Positions 43,110-52,580 of a stretch of 64,000 nucleotides of DNA are shown one piece after another. Position 1 is the first letter of the stretch; the number at the start of each line of letters is the position of its first letter. The stretch is taken from assembly GCF_013256625.1 (NCBI RefSeq), contig NZ_CP053908.1, forward strand, positions 3,968,001 through 4,032,000, in the 5' to 3' direction. A program made the translations under genes and the position numbers. Source of the stretch: Hymenobacter sp. BRD128. GTDB lineage: Bacteria > Bacteroidota > Bacteroidia > Cytophagales > Hymenobacteraceae. The notes under the pieces were generated by a model. The model made no database searches and was not told the origin of the DNA. It saw only the letters and a program-made list of their open reading frames with translations.

Positions 43110-43423
43110 AATTCGGGCGTAGCTACGAGGGATGATTGATGATGGTTGCATGTGCGAATGCTAACTATCTTCTTTTTTATGGCATTTTTCAAATAATAAC
43201 TGTCTTTTTTTGAGAAAATGCTAGGTAATTTCAAAATTTACTGCTTAGCTTTGGCCGGCCACTACCCCCTACGATTTAGGAAAAAAGGTAGTTGTCACGC
43301 ATTCATTCACCCTTAATTCTGGCTGCTTAGCAGCTCTGCCTAGCGCAACAGTCTACTCCTTTTTCTGCATCCCCGGTCAGCCAGCTTACGGGCGCTGGCC
43401 GGTGCCCACCCCAACGACGGACA
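43110..43423 (+). promoter_or_regulatory. Leader and promoter region of the NlpC/P60 gene
   Basis: No gene seen in this 320-bp gap. TAGCTTTG at 43246-43253 matches the -7 consensus and would give a long leader of about 165 bases. In that leader ACTACC/GGTAGT (around 43261-43292) and GCTGC/GCAGC (around 43322-43334) can form small hairpins. A long 5' leader is unusual for this window, so a cis-regulatory RNA is possible, but I do not recognise a known riboswitch. Confidence 0.4.
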
Positions 43424-44122
43424 ATGAAGAATACCCTGCTGTGTTGCCTCGCCGCTGCTTCCCTGGCGCTCTCCTTCTGCTTCGAAAAAATGCCCGATGC
43501 CCCGGCCTCGGCTGGTGCCTCGGCGCCGGCTGCTGCCGAGGCATCCTTGCTTTCGGGCCTCCTCGGCTCCGAGGGCGGGGCCGCTACCGTAGAACCGCCC
43601 GCCGTGACGGCCACGCGCGACTCGCTGGCCTACGGCTACTACAACCAGACGCTGGGCGTGCACTTGGCCCACACCGAAAACAAGAGCCTCTTGCAAACGG
43701 TAACCGACTGGCTAGGCACGCCTTACAGCTACGGCAGCAATTCGCGCCGGGGCACCGACTGCTCGGGCTTCGTAACGCAGGTATTTAAGAAAGTATACGG
43801 CATCACGCTCAAGCGCAGTTCGCGCTCGATGTTCTCGACAGTGCAGCGCGTGGCCAAATCGGACATGAAAGCCGGCGACCTGGTGTTCTTCCGTCACGGT
43901 AAGGGCGCCATCTACCACGTAGGTATCTACTTGAAAGACGGTAAGTTTGCCCACGCGGCCTGCAACGGCGGCGTTATGGTAAGCTCGCTCAACCAGCCGT
44001 ACTACCACCACAATTTTTACTCGGCCGGCCGCGTAGCCGGCACCGAGGCGGTTTCGCCCGATGCCTCAGTCGCCGATGTAGTGGGCCTACTGGCCCAGGC
44101 GGCCAATGCCCGCCCCGAGTAG
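43424..44122 (+). CDS. NlpC/P60 (C40) family peptidoglycan peptidase
   Basis: A 232-residue secreted cysteine peptidase that cuts peptidoglycan stem peptides. A signal region (MKNTLLCCLAAASLALSFCF) comes first and may be lipid-modified. The catalytic domain covers about residues 85-200: WLGTPYSYGSNSRRGTDCSG with the nucleophile Cys, KAGDLVFFRHGKGAIYHVGI with the catalytic His, and KFAHAACNGGVMVSSLNQPY with the third polar residue. The role is in cell-wall turnover. The gene is alone and has a terminator after it. Confidence 0.93.
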   Translation: MKNTLLCCLAAASLALSFCFEKMPDAPASAGASAPAAAEASLLSGLLGSEGGAATVEPPAVTATRDSLAYGYYNQTLGVHLAHTENKSLLQTVTDWLGTPYSYGSNSRRGTDCSGFVTQVFKKVYGITLKRSSRSMFSTVQRVAKSDMKAGDLVFFRHGKGAIYHVGIYLKDGKFAHAACNGGVMVSSLNQPYYHHNFYSAGRVAGTEAVSPDASVADVVGLLAQAANARPE

Positions 44123-44158
44123 GCAAAAGGGCAGACGGTTTTTTAGTTTCGTGAAGGG

Positions 44159-44193
44159 CGGCTTCCGGCAATTGCGCCGGGAGCCGTTTTTTT
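44159..44193 (+). terminator. Intrinsic terminator after the NlpC/P60 gene
   Basis: CGGCTTCCGGC (44159-44169) pairs with GCCGGGAGCCG (44176-44186) with one mismatch, followed by seven T. Confidence 0.8.
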
Positions 44194-44286
44194 GTGCCCG
44201 CATAACTTGAATGCAACGATTGCAGTACACAGACTTATCATGAACTGCGGCGGCCTGGCTGCCCTTCTTTTCTCCCTTTTTTCGGC

Positions 44287-45054
44287 ATGGCTACTACCAG
44301 CATCCCGCCCACCGGCGACAATATCGCCGCCTCGGCCATTTTTAAGAAATTTCTGGCTTCGGCCGAAAGCTATATCAAGCAGCCCACGCGCCTCAAAAAG
44401 CTGCTGCTCGATGCCTTTCATAAGGCTCGTGAGAAAAAAGAAATCGGCACCATCGCCCACGAGGTTTGGGAAACACTGCAAAGTCTGTTTCGCCTCATCA
44501 AGCTCAGCGCAGCGGGTGAGTACACGGGCGTGCCCACTACTACGGTAGTGGCCGCCGTGGCCGTGCTGCTTTATTTTCTTTCGCCCATTGACCTGATTCC
44601 GGACTTCATTCCGGTAGTAGGCTTGCTGGATGATATGGCGCTAGTAGCTTGGTTTTCGACATCTATCAAGCACGAGTTAGATAAGTTCCACGAGTGGGAA
44701 GCCACCAGGGCATCCACTATCGTGTCGGACGACGAGCTGCACGCTAGCCGGGGCGCAGCGCCCACGGCCAGCCAGCCGGCCACGGCCGGTGCCCGCTCGC
44801 TAGGTACCACCACCAACCAATCGGCCAAAAGCGCCGGCACTACCAACCTGCCCACGGCCCCGGCTGGTGCCCATCAGTCGGCTACCGATGCGGGGCTAGG
44901 GTCGCCGAGCAGCTCCACGGCTAGCCCGGTGCATGAGGCCGGCGCCGACATAAAGCGCGATGCCGCCTTGGGGAGCGACGTAGCTGACAATACCACCGAA
45001 GGTACCCGCGATGGCAACGACGGCCGCGTAGCTACCGGCGGCAACGTGCGGTAG
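44287..45054 (+). CDS. YkvA/DUF1232 family membrane protein
   Basis: A 255-residue protein. The YkvA/DUF1232 signature is VAVLLYFLSPIDLIPDFIPV followed by VGLLDDMALVAWF (about residues 93-125), a membrane hairpin. A helical, Lys-rich domain precedes it (SAESYIKQPTRLKKLLLDAF) and a long Ser/Thr/Ala tail follows from about 150 on, low in complexity. The family's function is unknown. It converges with the acyl carrier protein gene across a strong terminator. Confidence 0.88.
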   Translation: MATTSIPPTGDNIAASAIFKKFLASAESYIKQPTRLKKLLLDAFHKAREKKEIGTIAHEVWETLQSLFRLIKLSAAGEYTGVPTTTVVAAVAVLLYFLSPIDLIPDFIPVVGLLDDMALVAWFSTSIKHELDKFHEWEATRASTIVSDDELHASRGAAPTASQPATAGARSLGTTTNQSAKSAGTTNLPTAPAGAHQSATDAGLGSPSSSTASPVHEAGADIKRDAALGSDVADNTTEGTRDGNDGRVATGGNVR

Positions 45055-45064
45055 CGAAAAAAGA

Positions 45065-45122
45065 CGAGTTAAAATCAAAACCCCGACTTCAGTAAGAGGC
45101 CGGGGTTTTAATTTTTAACTCG
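45065..45122. terminator. Nested bidirectional terminator
   Basis: Inner stem AAAACCCCG/CGGGGTTTT (45077-45085, 45101-45109) lies inside an outer stem CGAGTTAAAA/TTTTAACTCG (45065-45074, 45113-45122). It separates the converging YkvA and acyl carrier protein genes. Confidence 0.8.
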
Positions 45123-45137
45123 TTTCTTATGAAGGTC

Positions 45138-45398
45138 TTACGCGGCGTGGGCCGTTACGTAGCGCACAAAGTCACCGACCGTGTTGAACGGCACTTCATC
45201 GGGCACAGTAATGTGGAAGTTGCGCTCCAGCTCCAGGATAATATCCACGAGGTCTACGGTGTCGAAGCGCAGGTCGCGGCTCAGGCTGGCGGTGCGGCGC
45301 AGGCGCACGGTCTTAATGGCCTTGCGCTTGCTGATGATGCGCAGCACTTGCTGCTCGATGCTTTTGGTGGGAGCGGTGGTAGAGAGGACGGTAAACAT
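45138..45398 (-). CDS. Acyl-carrier-protein-like protein lacking the phosphopantetheine serine
   Basis: An 86-residue protein with the size and pattern of an acyl carrier protein: IEQQVLRIISKRKAIKTVRL as helix 1, then LSRDLRFDTVDLVDIILELE and FHITVPDEVPFNTVGDFVRY. Aligned with E. coli AcpP (DSLDTVELVMALEEEF), the usual Ser is replaced by Thr47 (DTVDLVDIILELERNF). Phosphopantetheine transferases attach the cofactor to Ser, so this protein may stay unmodified or be modified on Thr. Its partner enzymes are not next to it. Its neighbours are the YkvA gene and an RND efflux operon. Confidence 0.85.
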   Translation of the reverse strand: MFTVLSTTAPTKSIEQQVLRIISKRKAIKTVRLRRTASLSRDLRFDTVDLVDIILELERNFHITVPDEVPFNTVGDFVRYVTAHAA

Positions 45399-45451
45399 AA
45401 CTTTTTGCGAAAAATAGATGAGCTGAACTGGGGGCGAAGTAACGGGGCACC

Positions 45452-45500
45452 TCGTCGGTTTCTTGCGGCTAGTGGCTGATTCAGCCGAAGAAACCGACGA
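45452..45500. terminator. Long hairpin at the end of the RND operon
   Basis: TCGTCGGTTTCTT (45452-45464) and AAGAAACCGACGA (45488-45500) are exact complements, and CGGCT/AGCCG extend the stem inward. It lies between the RND gene end (45514) and the acyl carrier protein start, on the - strand. Confidence 0.75.
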
Positions 45501-45513
45501 ATGCGCGGCTTGG

Positions 45514-48500
45514 CTAGGCCAGTACGGCCGGCGTGGCGGCTTCCACTTCCTCGTGGTCTACCTCGGCCGGGGGCGGCGGGCTGTTGTAGTCGCGGCCGGT
45601 AATGCGGGCCCGTAGCTTCTCGTTAAGAAGATACATGACCGGGACTACGAGCAGGGTAATAAGGGTTGCAAACGTCAACCCGAAAATTATAGTCCAGGCT
45701 AGCGGGCCCCAGAATACCACCGACTCGCCACCCAGGAAGAAGTGCGGGTGGCCCGAGTTGAAGAGCTCGTAGAAGTCGATGTTCAGGCCCACAGCCAGCG
45801 GGATGAGGCCCAGCGTGGCGGCCGTGGCCGTGAGGATAACGGGGTTGAGGCGGGTGCGGCCCGCCGTGACGAGGGCATCGTGGAGGTTCATGCCTTGGGC
45901 GCGGAGCATATCGGTGAATTCGACCAGCAGAATGCCGTTCTTTACTACGATACCCGCCAGGGCAATTACCCCTACACCCGTCATTACAATACTGATGTTC
46001 ATGCCCGAAATGGCTAGCCCCAGCATCACGCCGATAATCGAGAAGATAATCTCAGTCAGGATGATGAGCGGCTTGCTCACGGAGTTGAACTGCGTGACGA
46101 GCACCAAAAAGATGAGGGCAATGGCGCCCACGGCAGCCACGCCGAGGAAGTCGCTGGTTTCCTTTTGGTCTTCCTGGGCGCCGCCCATTTTCACGGTGTA
46201 GCCCGGCGGCACGGGGAAGCTCTTGAGGGCGCGCGTCACGTTGGCTACCACGTCGGGGCCGGTAAAGCCGTTGAGCACGTTCGAGCTAATGGTGATGAGG
46301 CGGTGCGTGTCCTTGCGCTTGATGCCGCCGTAGGTAGTGCCGTAGTTTACGTCGGCAATGGCCGAGATGGGCACTTGGCGCACCGCGCCGGTGGCGTCGC
46401 GGAAAGTCAGCGGCGCGTTCACGATGGCGTTTACGTTGTCGCGGTAGGGCTTGGCGTAGCGCACCTGGATGGGGTACTCATCATCCGGAGTCTTGAATTT
46501 GCTGGCTTCGAAACCGTAGATGGCCGTGCGCACCTCCGAGCCAATCTGGCCGGTGCTGATGCCTTCGCGGTTGGCGCGGGTGCGGTTGATGCGCACGCCG
46601 ATTTCGGGATTGCGGTCCTGCAAATCCGAGCGCAGGTCTTCAATACCCCCGATTTTGAGCGAGTCGACGTAGCGTTCCACTTTTTTTGAGAGTGCGGCTA
46701 GCTTCGGATAGTCGTCGCCCGACACCTCGATGGCCACCGGCTTGCCCTGCGGCGGGCCGCTAGCCTCCTGGTCTACCGACACCTCGGCGCCGGGAATGCC
46801 TTTCACGGCTTCGCGAATGTCATCCATGTAGATGTGGGTAGCCTGGCCCTTGCGGTCGGCTAGCTCCTTGAAGGCCACCCCCACCTTGCCCAGGTGCGAC
46901 TGTGACGTGCCGGCGGCGGTAGCTTCGGTGGGGTCGCCGGCACCAATGGCCACGTTGGTAATCACCGATTCCACATCGGGGTTGTGGCGGCCAATCACTT
47001 TATACACCCGTTCTTCGAGAATGCGGGTAATCGAGTCCGTGACCTCCACGCGGGTTCCCACCGGCATGCGCAGGTAGGTGTAGATGAACTTGGGGTCGCC
47101 TTTCGGGAAGAAGTCCACTTTGGGCTTGCGGGCGCCCACGGCCATGATGCTAATCACACCCAGCACCAGCAGGCCACCCACAATACCAAGCTGACGCCAC
47201 ACCTTGCCGCCCACGGCTAGCTCTACCAGCCGGGCGTAGCCGTTCTGGAAGCGCGGCAGAATGCTGCGCTGGAACCCGGCTATCATGTACACAAACACGT
47301 ACTTATCGAGGAAGCAGAGCACGATGAGCGTCACCATCAGGTTGCCCAAAAACTTTGAGCCGGCCGCGTAGCCGCCAATAGCTACCAGCAGCAGCCCGCC
47401 CATGCCGATGAGGAAGCCGCGCGTGAGCTTGGGCGTTTCCACGTGGTCGAGGTGCTCGTTACGGTTCATGAAGCTCACGGCAAACACCGGGTTCATGATG
47501 AAGGCCACCACCAGCGACGCGCCCAGCGTGAGGATAAGCGTAACCGGCAGGAAGAACATGAACGAGCCCACAATGCCCGGCCAGAACATGAGCGGCACGA
47601 ATGGCGCCACCGTAGTCAGGGTGCCCGCCAGCACCGGCACAAATACTTCGCCGGCCGCATATTTGGCGGCTTGGGCCGTGCTCAAATTCGGGTGCTCGTG
47701 CAGCAGGCGGTGCGTGTTTTCGATTACCACAATGGCGTCATCGACCACAATACCGAGGGCCAGCAAAAAGGCGAAAAGCACAATCATGTTCAGCGAGAAG
47801 CCGAACATGGGCAGCATGATAAATGCTAAGAACATACTCAGCGGCACCGACAAGCCTACGAACAGGGCGTTGGTAGTACCCATGAAGAACATCAGAATCA
47901 ACGTCACCAGCAAGAAGCCGATGATGATGGTGTTAATCAGGTCGTTGAGCGTATTGCGGGTTTCATTCGACGAGTCGCCGGTGATGGTGATTTTCAGGCC
48001 CTTGGGCATGCTGGCTTCCGAGTCTTTCACCAGCTGGTGAATCTTGTCGGAGGCATCGAGCAGGTTTTCGCCCTGGCGCTTCACCACGTTCAGCGTCACG
48101 GTGGGCTGGCCATCGAGGCGGGCGTAGCTTTCGCGGTCCTTAAAGCCATCCTGCACGGTGGCAATGTCGCCGAGCCGCACCGGCGAGCCGCGCAGGTTCT
48201 TCACCTGAATGTCGGCAATGTCGGCGGCGTTCACGTATTGGCCGGCCACGCGCACGGCCCGCTTCTGCGCGCCCACGTCGATAGAGCCACCTGATACCGT
48301 GATGTTTTCGCGGGCAATGGCATTCTCAATGTCCGTGAAGCTGAGCTGCGAGGCTTGCAGCTTGTACAGGTCCACGTCCACGTTTACCTGCTGCTCCAGC
48401 GCCCCCACGATGTCGACGCGGGTGATTTCGGGCAGCGCCTCAATCTTGTCCTGAAAATCGTCGGCTAGCTTCTTGAGCTGGGCGGCGGGCAGGTTGCCGC

Positions 48501-48954
48501 TCAGGTTGACGTACATAATCGGCTGCTCCGAGATATTCACTTCCTTCACCAGCGGGGCGCTGGGCAGGTCGTTGGGCAGCTCGGTGCTGGCCTTGTCCAC
48601 GGCATCCTTGATGAGCTGCTTGGCGGCCTGCACGTCCACGCCGGAGTTAAACTCCACGTCCACAATGCAGTAGTCCTGGTTCGAGGTCGAGTTAATCTTC
48701 TTCACCCCGTTCACGCTCTTTATTTCCTTTTCAAGCTGGCGCGTCACCAAGTTCTCGATATCAGTGGGCGAGGTGCCGGGATATACCGTGGCCACGATAA
48801 TGCGCGGAATCACGATGTCCGGAAACTTCTCCTTGCCGAGCTTGATGTAGGCAAAAATGCCCGCTATTGAAAGCAGCAAGGTGATGATGTAGATGCTGGT
48901 CTTGTTATTAATCGACCAGCTGGTAGGGCCGAATTCTTTTTCTATGTCCTGCAT
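45514..48954 (-). CDS. RND-family efflux pump, inner-membrane permease subunit
   Basis: A 1146-residue AcrB/HAE1-type or heavy-metal/multidrug proton-driven exporter. After the first helix (SIYIITLLLSIAGIFAYIKL) comes the porter domain with VYPGTSPTDIENLVTRQLEK. The proton-relay region is in helix 4, ALGIVVDDAIVVIENTHRLL, with the conserved Asp pair. A second porter domain and a C-terminal six-helix set including FTDMLRAQGMNLHDALVTAG follow. The start ATG at 48954 gives MQDIEKEFGPTSW; a TTG at 48981 is also open. It is the last gene of a tetR-tolC-adaptor-RND operon. Confidence 0.95.
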   Translation of the reverse strand: MQDIEKEFGPTSWSINNKTSIYIITLLLSIAGIFAYIKLGKEKFPDIVIPRIIVATVYPGTSPTDIENLVTRQLEKEIKSVNGVKKINSTSNQDYCIVDVEFNSGVDVQAAKQLIKDAVDKASTELPNDLPSAPLVKEVNISEQPIMYVNLSGNLPAAQLKKLADDFQDKIEALPEITRVDIVGALEQQVNVDVDLYKLQASQLSFTDIENAIARENITVSGGSIDVGAQKRAVRVAGQYVNAADIADIQVKNLRGSPVRLGDIATVQDGFKDRESYARLDGQPTVTLNVVKRQGENLLDASDKIHQLVKDSEASMPKGLKITITGDSSNETRNTLNDLINTIIIGFLLVTLILMFFMGTTNALFVGLSVPLSMFLAFIMLPMFGFSLNMIVLFAFLLALGIVVDDAIVVIENTHRLLHEHPNLSTAQAAKYAAGEVFVPVLAGTLTTVAPFVPLMFWPGIVGSFMFFLPVTLILTLGASLVVAFIMNPVFAVSFMNRNEHLDHVETPKLTRGFLIGMGGLLLVAIGGYAAGSKFLGNLMVTLIVLCFLDKYVFVYMIAGFQRSILPRFQNGYARLVELAVGGKVWRQLGIVGGLLVLGVISIMAVGARKPKVDFFPKGDPKFIYTYLRMPVGTRVEVTDSITRILEERVYKVIGRHNPDVESVITNVAIGAGDPTEATAAGTSQSHLGKVGVAFKELADRKGQATHIYMDDIREAVKGIPGAEVSVDQEASGPPQGKPVAIEVSGDDYPKLAALSKKVERYVDSLKIGGIEDLRSDLQDRNPEIGVRINRTRANREGISTGQIGSEVRTAIYGFEASKFKTPDDEYPIQVRYAKPYRDNVNAIVNAPLTFRDATGAVRQVPISAIADVNYGTTYGGIKRKDTHRLITISSNVLNGFTGPDVVANVTRALKSFPVPPGYTVKMGGAQEDQKETSDFLGVAAVGAIALIFLVLVTQFNSVSKPLIILTEIIFSIIGVMLGLAISGMNISIVMTGVGVIALAGIVVKNGILLVEFTDMLRAQGMNLHDALVTAGRTRLNPVILTATAATLGLIPLAVGLNIDFYELFNSGHPHFFLGGESVVFWGPLAWTIIFGLTFATLITLLVVPVMYLLNEKLRARITGRDYNSPPPPAEVDHEEVEAATPAVLA

Positions 48955-48999
48955 ATTCGTAAGCTGTATGAGCGTGGACAACTACTTCAAAATCAACTG

Positions 49000-50127
49000 C
49001 TAGCTGATTTTGACAATCTGACCTTCGTTCAGGTTCTGATAGCCGGCCGAGATAACCTCGTCGCCGGGCTTGAGGCCGCTGGTTACCTCCTGCTTACCGT
49101 TGTAAGTCTGGCCTGTTTTGATGACGCGCTTGGCCGCCACCGCCTTGCCACCCGTGCGGCTCACCACCAGCACGTAAGCGTTTTCCTCGTCGTGCTGAAT
49201 AAGGTCGACGGGCAGCACCGTGGCGTTGGCCTGGCCGTAGTTCTGGATGCGCACGGTGGCTACCATGTTGGGCCGCAGGCGGTTGGCTTTGTCGGCGGGC
49301 AGGCGCAGCTCCACGGTGAAGGTGCGGCTGGTGGCCGAGATGCTACGGCTCACGGTACGCACCGTGCTCGGAATTTCCTCGGTGCCGAGGTCGGGCAGTG
49401 TCACCAGCGCTTTGTCGCCCGCCTTGATGCTACCGGCGTAAGCTTCTGATACATCGGCGAGTACCTTGCCGCCCTGGCCGCTGTTGAGCTGCACCACCGG
49501 CGCGCCGGGCGCCACGGTTTCGCCCAGCTTGGGCAGCACGTTATCGACCACGCCGCTGTAGGGCGCCACCACGTTATACATTGCCCGCTGCTGGTTGAGG
49601 GTAGCCAGGTTGCGCTGCAAGCCTTCGTAGGCATTCTTCGCCTGCAGGTACTGAATTTCGGTGCCAATCTGCTGCTTCCAGAGGCTGGCCTGCTTCTCAT
49701 ACACCACGCGGGCCAGGTCCAGGCGGGTGCGCAGCTCGGCCAGATTGGCATCCAGGATGCTGGCATCGACGGTGGCCAGCACCTGGCCTTTGCGCACCTG
49801 GTCGCCGCGCTGCACGCGCACGCTGGTGAGCGTGCCGGCCGCCCGCGAGCTGACGGTCGAGTTCTGGTCAAAATCGACCCGGCCCTGCACGTCGAGGTAG
49901 CCGGCAAAGTTCTGGGGTGCTACTTTCAGCACCGATACCGGCACCGCACTAGTGGCCGAGTCGGCCTTGCCGGCGCCGGTTTTGGCTTCGAGGTCGGCTA
50001 TCTTGGCTTGCGTGGCGGCCTGGTCGGCCTTGAGCTTGGCCAGTTCGGCCTTGGGGTCTTTGGTGCCGCCGCAGGAGGCTAGCGCAACGGCAAACGTGGC
50101 GGAAAGAAAAAGGGTATTTCGGTTCAT
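49000..50127 (-). CDS. RND efflux periplasmic adaptor (membrane fusion lipoprotein)
   Basis: A 375-residue adaptor linking the RND pump to the TolC channel. The lipoprotein signal ends VALASCGG. A short coiled-coil stretch ([20 protein letters not shown]) sits right after it. The lipoyl and hairpin domains include [20 protein letters not shown] and [20 protein letters not shown], then the beta-barrel with [20 protein letters not shown] and [20 protein letters not shown]. The ATG at 50127 is chosen. It lies 45 bases upstream of the RND gene. A repeat element of 93 bases separates it from tolC. Confidence 0.94.
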   Translation of the reverse strand: MNRNTLFLSATFAVALASCGGTKDPKAELAKLKADQAATQAKIADLEAKTGAGKADSATSAVPVSVLKVAPQNFAGYLDVQGRVDFDQNSTVSSRAAGTLTSVRVQRGDQVRKGQVLATVDASILDANLAELRTRLDLARVVYEKQASLWKQQIGTEIQYLQAKNAYEGLQRNLATLNQQRAMYNVVAPYSGVVDNVLPKLGETVAPGAPVVQLNSGQGGKVLADVSEAYAGSIKAGDKALVTLPDLGTEEIPSTVRTVSRSISATSRTFTVELRLPADKANRLRPNMVATVRIQNYGQANATVLPVDLIQHDEENAYVLVVSRTGGKAVAAKRVIKTGQTYNGKQEVTSGLKPGDEVISAGYQNLNEGQIVKIS

Positions 50128-50140
50128 GTTAAAAATCATT

Positions 50141-50233
50141 GTCATGCTGAGCTTGCGAAGCATCTTATCACGTCGGCTTTAGTTCTCTGAGGTGGGCGGA
50201 CGTGATAAGGTCCTTCGCTTCACCCAGGATGAT
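50141..50233. repeat. Palindrome, CATGCTGAGC family variant, inside the efflux operon
   Basis: GTCATGCTGAGCTTGCGAAG through CATCTTATCACGT (50141-50173) pairs with a right arm ACGTGATAAGGTCCTTCGCT onward (50199-50233) around a 25-base loop, with several mismatches. It is the same form as at 9761-9850. It separates tolC and the adaptor gene and could weaken or process the operon transcript. Confidence 0.65.
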
Positions 50234-50239
50234 AGCTCG

Positions 50240-51910
50240 TTACTTGGCCTGGGTGTACAGCTCGCCAGTGGCCTTGTCGCGGTCTACCTTGGCCACCAGC
50301 ACGTCGTAAATGGCGGCGTAGTAATTGGTCTGGGCCTCGCGCAGCGAGGTTTCGGCCGTAATTACTTCGAGGTTAGAGCCCACGCCGGCGTTGAACTTGA
50401 TGCGCGTGACGCGGGCCACGTCGGCGGCCAGGTCAAGGTTAGCCTTCTGATTATCGAGCACATCGAGCGCGTTGATGAGCGTAGTACGGCTCTGGGCATC
50501 TTGCAAATCAATGCTCTGGCGCAGGGTTTCAAAGCCCTTTTCCAGGGTTTGCTGCGCAATGCGCGCCTGCTGCACCTGGTACTTGCGCCGGAAGCCGTCG
50601 AAGACCGGAATGTTGAGGGCTAGCCCCACGTTGCCGAAACCAAACCAGTTCTGGTTGATAAAGCCGGCCGAGTTGCGCGAGTCGGGCCCCCGGAAAGCAA
50701 ACAAGTCGCTCACCGATTTGGCCGAGCCCGTGAAGCCGTAGGCCGCCGTGAGCGCCAGGCGCGGGTAGGCGCCCGCCTGCCGGCTGCGCAGGTCGAGGCC
50801 CGCCAGGGCCTGCTGGGTCTGCAAGGTCGAAAACTCGATGCGGTTGTTATAGTTGAACGCCGCCTGCGCCTGCACCGGCTGGCCGTTGTTGATGCCCGGC
50901 GTGGGTGGGCCGCCAGGGCTATTCTGGCCCAGCGAAGCGGGCGCACCGGGCACATTACCAAGGCCATCGGCCCCGCCACCGGTGCCAAAGTTGGCCGCGC
51001 CGAGGTTGCGGCGCAGGGTGCCGGCATCGACTACGGCGGCACCGAGCGAGTCGGTGAGCGTCACGGGCTGCACCTGGGGCAGGCCCATCTGAAACTTGAG
51101 CAGGGCCACGCTGAGCTCGGTGAGGCGCTGGGCTTTCTGCTGCTCCACCACCAGGTTGTTGCGCTGCACGCGCAGGCGGTCCACGTCAAGCTTTTCGGCA
51201 AAGCCAGCCTTAAAGGTCTGGTTGGTTTGGTAAAGCACCGTGTCGAGGCGCTGCACGTTGCGGGCCAGCAGGGCTAGCCGGGCGCGGGCCACCAGGGTGC
51301 TGTAATACGCCTTGCTCACCTGCTCTACCACGTCGATTTCGGCCTGCTGGGTCTGCTTCCTGGCCAAGTCGGTATACACCTTAGCGGCCTTTAGGCCAAT
51401 GAGATATGAGCCGTCAAAAAGCTGCTGCGAAAAAGAAGCCGACGTATTGCCCGCGTATTGCAGGCCGAAGGCCAGCGGCTGCGGGCTGCTGGCAGGCGGT
51501 GAGCCGTAAGCCGGGGCTAGCGTCACGCTTTGACCGGCCTGCGCCTTGGCCAAGTCGCTCTGGCTCAAGGTAGTGCCTTGCAGCACCGGCCCGGCAAAAG
51601 CCCCAAAGTCAACCAGGCTCTTTTGCAGCTTGAAGTTGTCGGCTACGTTGGCGCCGATGCTCAGCTGCGGCAGGCCCTGGCTCTTGATTTCGCCCACGCG
51701 GGCGGCGGCGGTTTGCTCGGCCAGGCGGGTGCTCAGCAGGCTAGGCTTGTTGGCCACGGCAAAGCGCACAGCCTGTTGCAGGCTCAGCGCCAGCGGGCCG
51801 GATGTGGGCGGCGCGGGCAAGGCCGCCGGGGCCTGCGCCGAAGCCGGAGCCAGCGCTGCCAGGGCTAGCGCCGAAGCCGCCAGCCATCCCCCTAGGGTAC
51901 TATTTTTCAT
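50240..51910 (-). CDS. TolC-family outer-membrane efflux channel
   Basis: A 556-residue outer-membrane efflux protein with signal peptide (LAASALALAALAPASAQA). Two repeated helical-hairpin halves are visible: LQQAVRFAVANKPSLLSTRL with AARVGEIKSQGLPQLSIGAN in the first, and QALAGLDLRSRQAGAYPRLA in the second. A Gly/Pro/Asn-rich insert (around residues 310-350) lies between the halves and is not usual. The last part (AETSLREAQTNYYAAIYDVL) is typical. It is the channel of the neighbouring RND pump, in the order tetR-tolC-adaptor-permease. Confidence 0.93.
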   Translation of the reverse strand: MKNSTLGGWLAASALALAALAPASAQAPAALPAPPTSGPLALSLQQAVRFAVANKPSLLSTRLAEQTAAARVGEIKSQGLPQLSIGANVADNFKLQKSLVDFGAFAGPVLQGTTLSQSDLAKAQAGQSVTLAPAYGSPPASSPQPLAFGLQYAGNTSASFSQQLFDGSYLIGLKAAKVYTDLARKQTQQAEIDVVEQVSKAYYSTLVARARLALLARNVQRLDTVLYQTNQTFKAGFAEKLDVDRLRVQRNNLVVEQQKAQRLTELSVALLKFQMGLPQVQPVTLTDSLGAAVVDAGTLRRNLGAANFGTGGGADGLGNVPGAPASLGQNSPGGPPTPGINNGQPVQAQAAFNYNNRIEFSTLQTQQALAGLDLRSRQAGAYPRLALTAAYGFTGSAKSVSDLFAFRGPDSRNSAGFINQNWFGFGNVGLALNIPVFDGFRRKYQVQQARIAQQTLEKGFETLRQSIDLQDAQSRTTLINALDVLDNQKANLDLAADVARVTRIKFNAGVGSNLEVITAETSLREAQTNYYAAIYDVLVAKVDRDKATGELYTQAK

Positions 51911-51954
51911 GGGTATGTGAAAGAAAGAGCTTGTCGAAACGGCTAGTGGCCAGT

Positions 51955-52578
51955 CTATTCCTCTTCCGTAATGTGTTGGTATTTATTAAAGAGCCGGTGG
52001 CCCTTAAGCGTGGCGACCCCCAGCAGAAAATGCTCGTCAAACACTTTATTGACCCGCACGGGGGCAAACTGGGCGGGTGGGTAGAGGTCGGGGTCGAAGG
52101 CCAGCTCAATCTGGGCCAGGTTGAGGCGGGCCAGCACCTCCACGTCGAGGTCGGCCCGAAATAGCCCTTCGGCAATGCCGCGGCGCAGGTTTTTGCTTAT
52201 CTGGTCGAGGATAAACGTGCCCTTGTGCTCCGAAAGGAGCTTCCAGGCCGCCGGGTAATACTTGCGCAGGTCATGGAAAATACTCGGGTGAATGTTGCTG
52301 AACTGCTGGTCGGCCCAGGCCGAGATGGTGAGCATCTCCTGCACCGCGTCGGCGGCGTGGCTAGCCACCCGGGCGCATTCGCCCTGAGCATTACAGAGGT
52401 GGGTGGTCATCACGCCCAGCACGATTTCATCCTTATTGGTGAAGGTTTTGTAAAGAGTTTTCTTCGACATGCCGAGGTCGGTGGCGATGTCGTCCATGCT
52501 CACGCTCTTAATGCCGTTGCGCATAAACAGCGCGGCGGCGCGGGTCAGAATTCGGTCTTTAGTTTCCATGTTTGACAT
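51955..52578 (-). CDS. TetR/AcrR family transcriptional regulator of the efflux operon
   Basis: A 207-residue TetR-type repressor. The helix-turn-helix is in DRILTRAAALFMRNGIKSVS followed by MDDIATDLGMSKKTLYKTFT. The C-terminal domain, which binds inducer, is typical in size but not recognisable to a ligand. It lies 44 bases upstream of tolC on the same strand, so it heads the operon and probably represses it. A second ATG at 52569 (METKDR) is possible. An exact -7 element lies two bases before the ATG at 52578. Confidence 0.92.
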   Translation of the reverse strand: MSNMETKDRILTRAAALFMRNGIKSVSMDDIATDLGMSKKTLYKTFTNKDEIVLGVMTTHLCNAQGECARVASHAADAVQEMLTISAWADQQFSNIHPSIFHDLRKYYPAAWKLLSEHKGTFILDQISKNLRRGIAEGLFRADLDVEVLARLNLAQIELAFDPDLYPPAQFAPVRVNKVFDEHFLLGVATLKGHRLFNKYQHITEEE

Positions 52579-52580
52579 GG

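Noticed and set aside
43254..43423. Known riboswitch (for example ydaO-like) in the leader of the NlpC/P60 gene.
   Set aside because: Only two short hairpins can be drawn and none of the conserved riboswitch core sequences I know is present.
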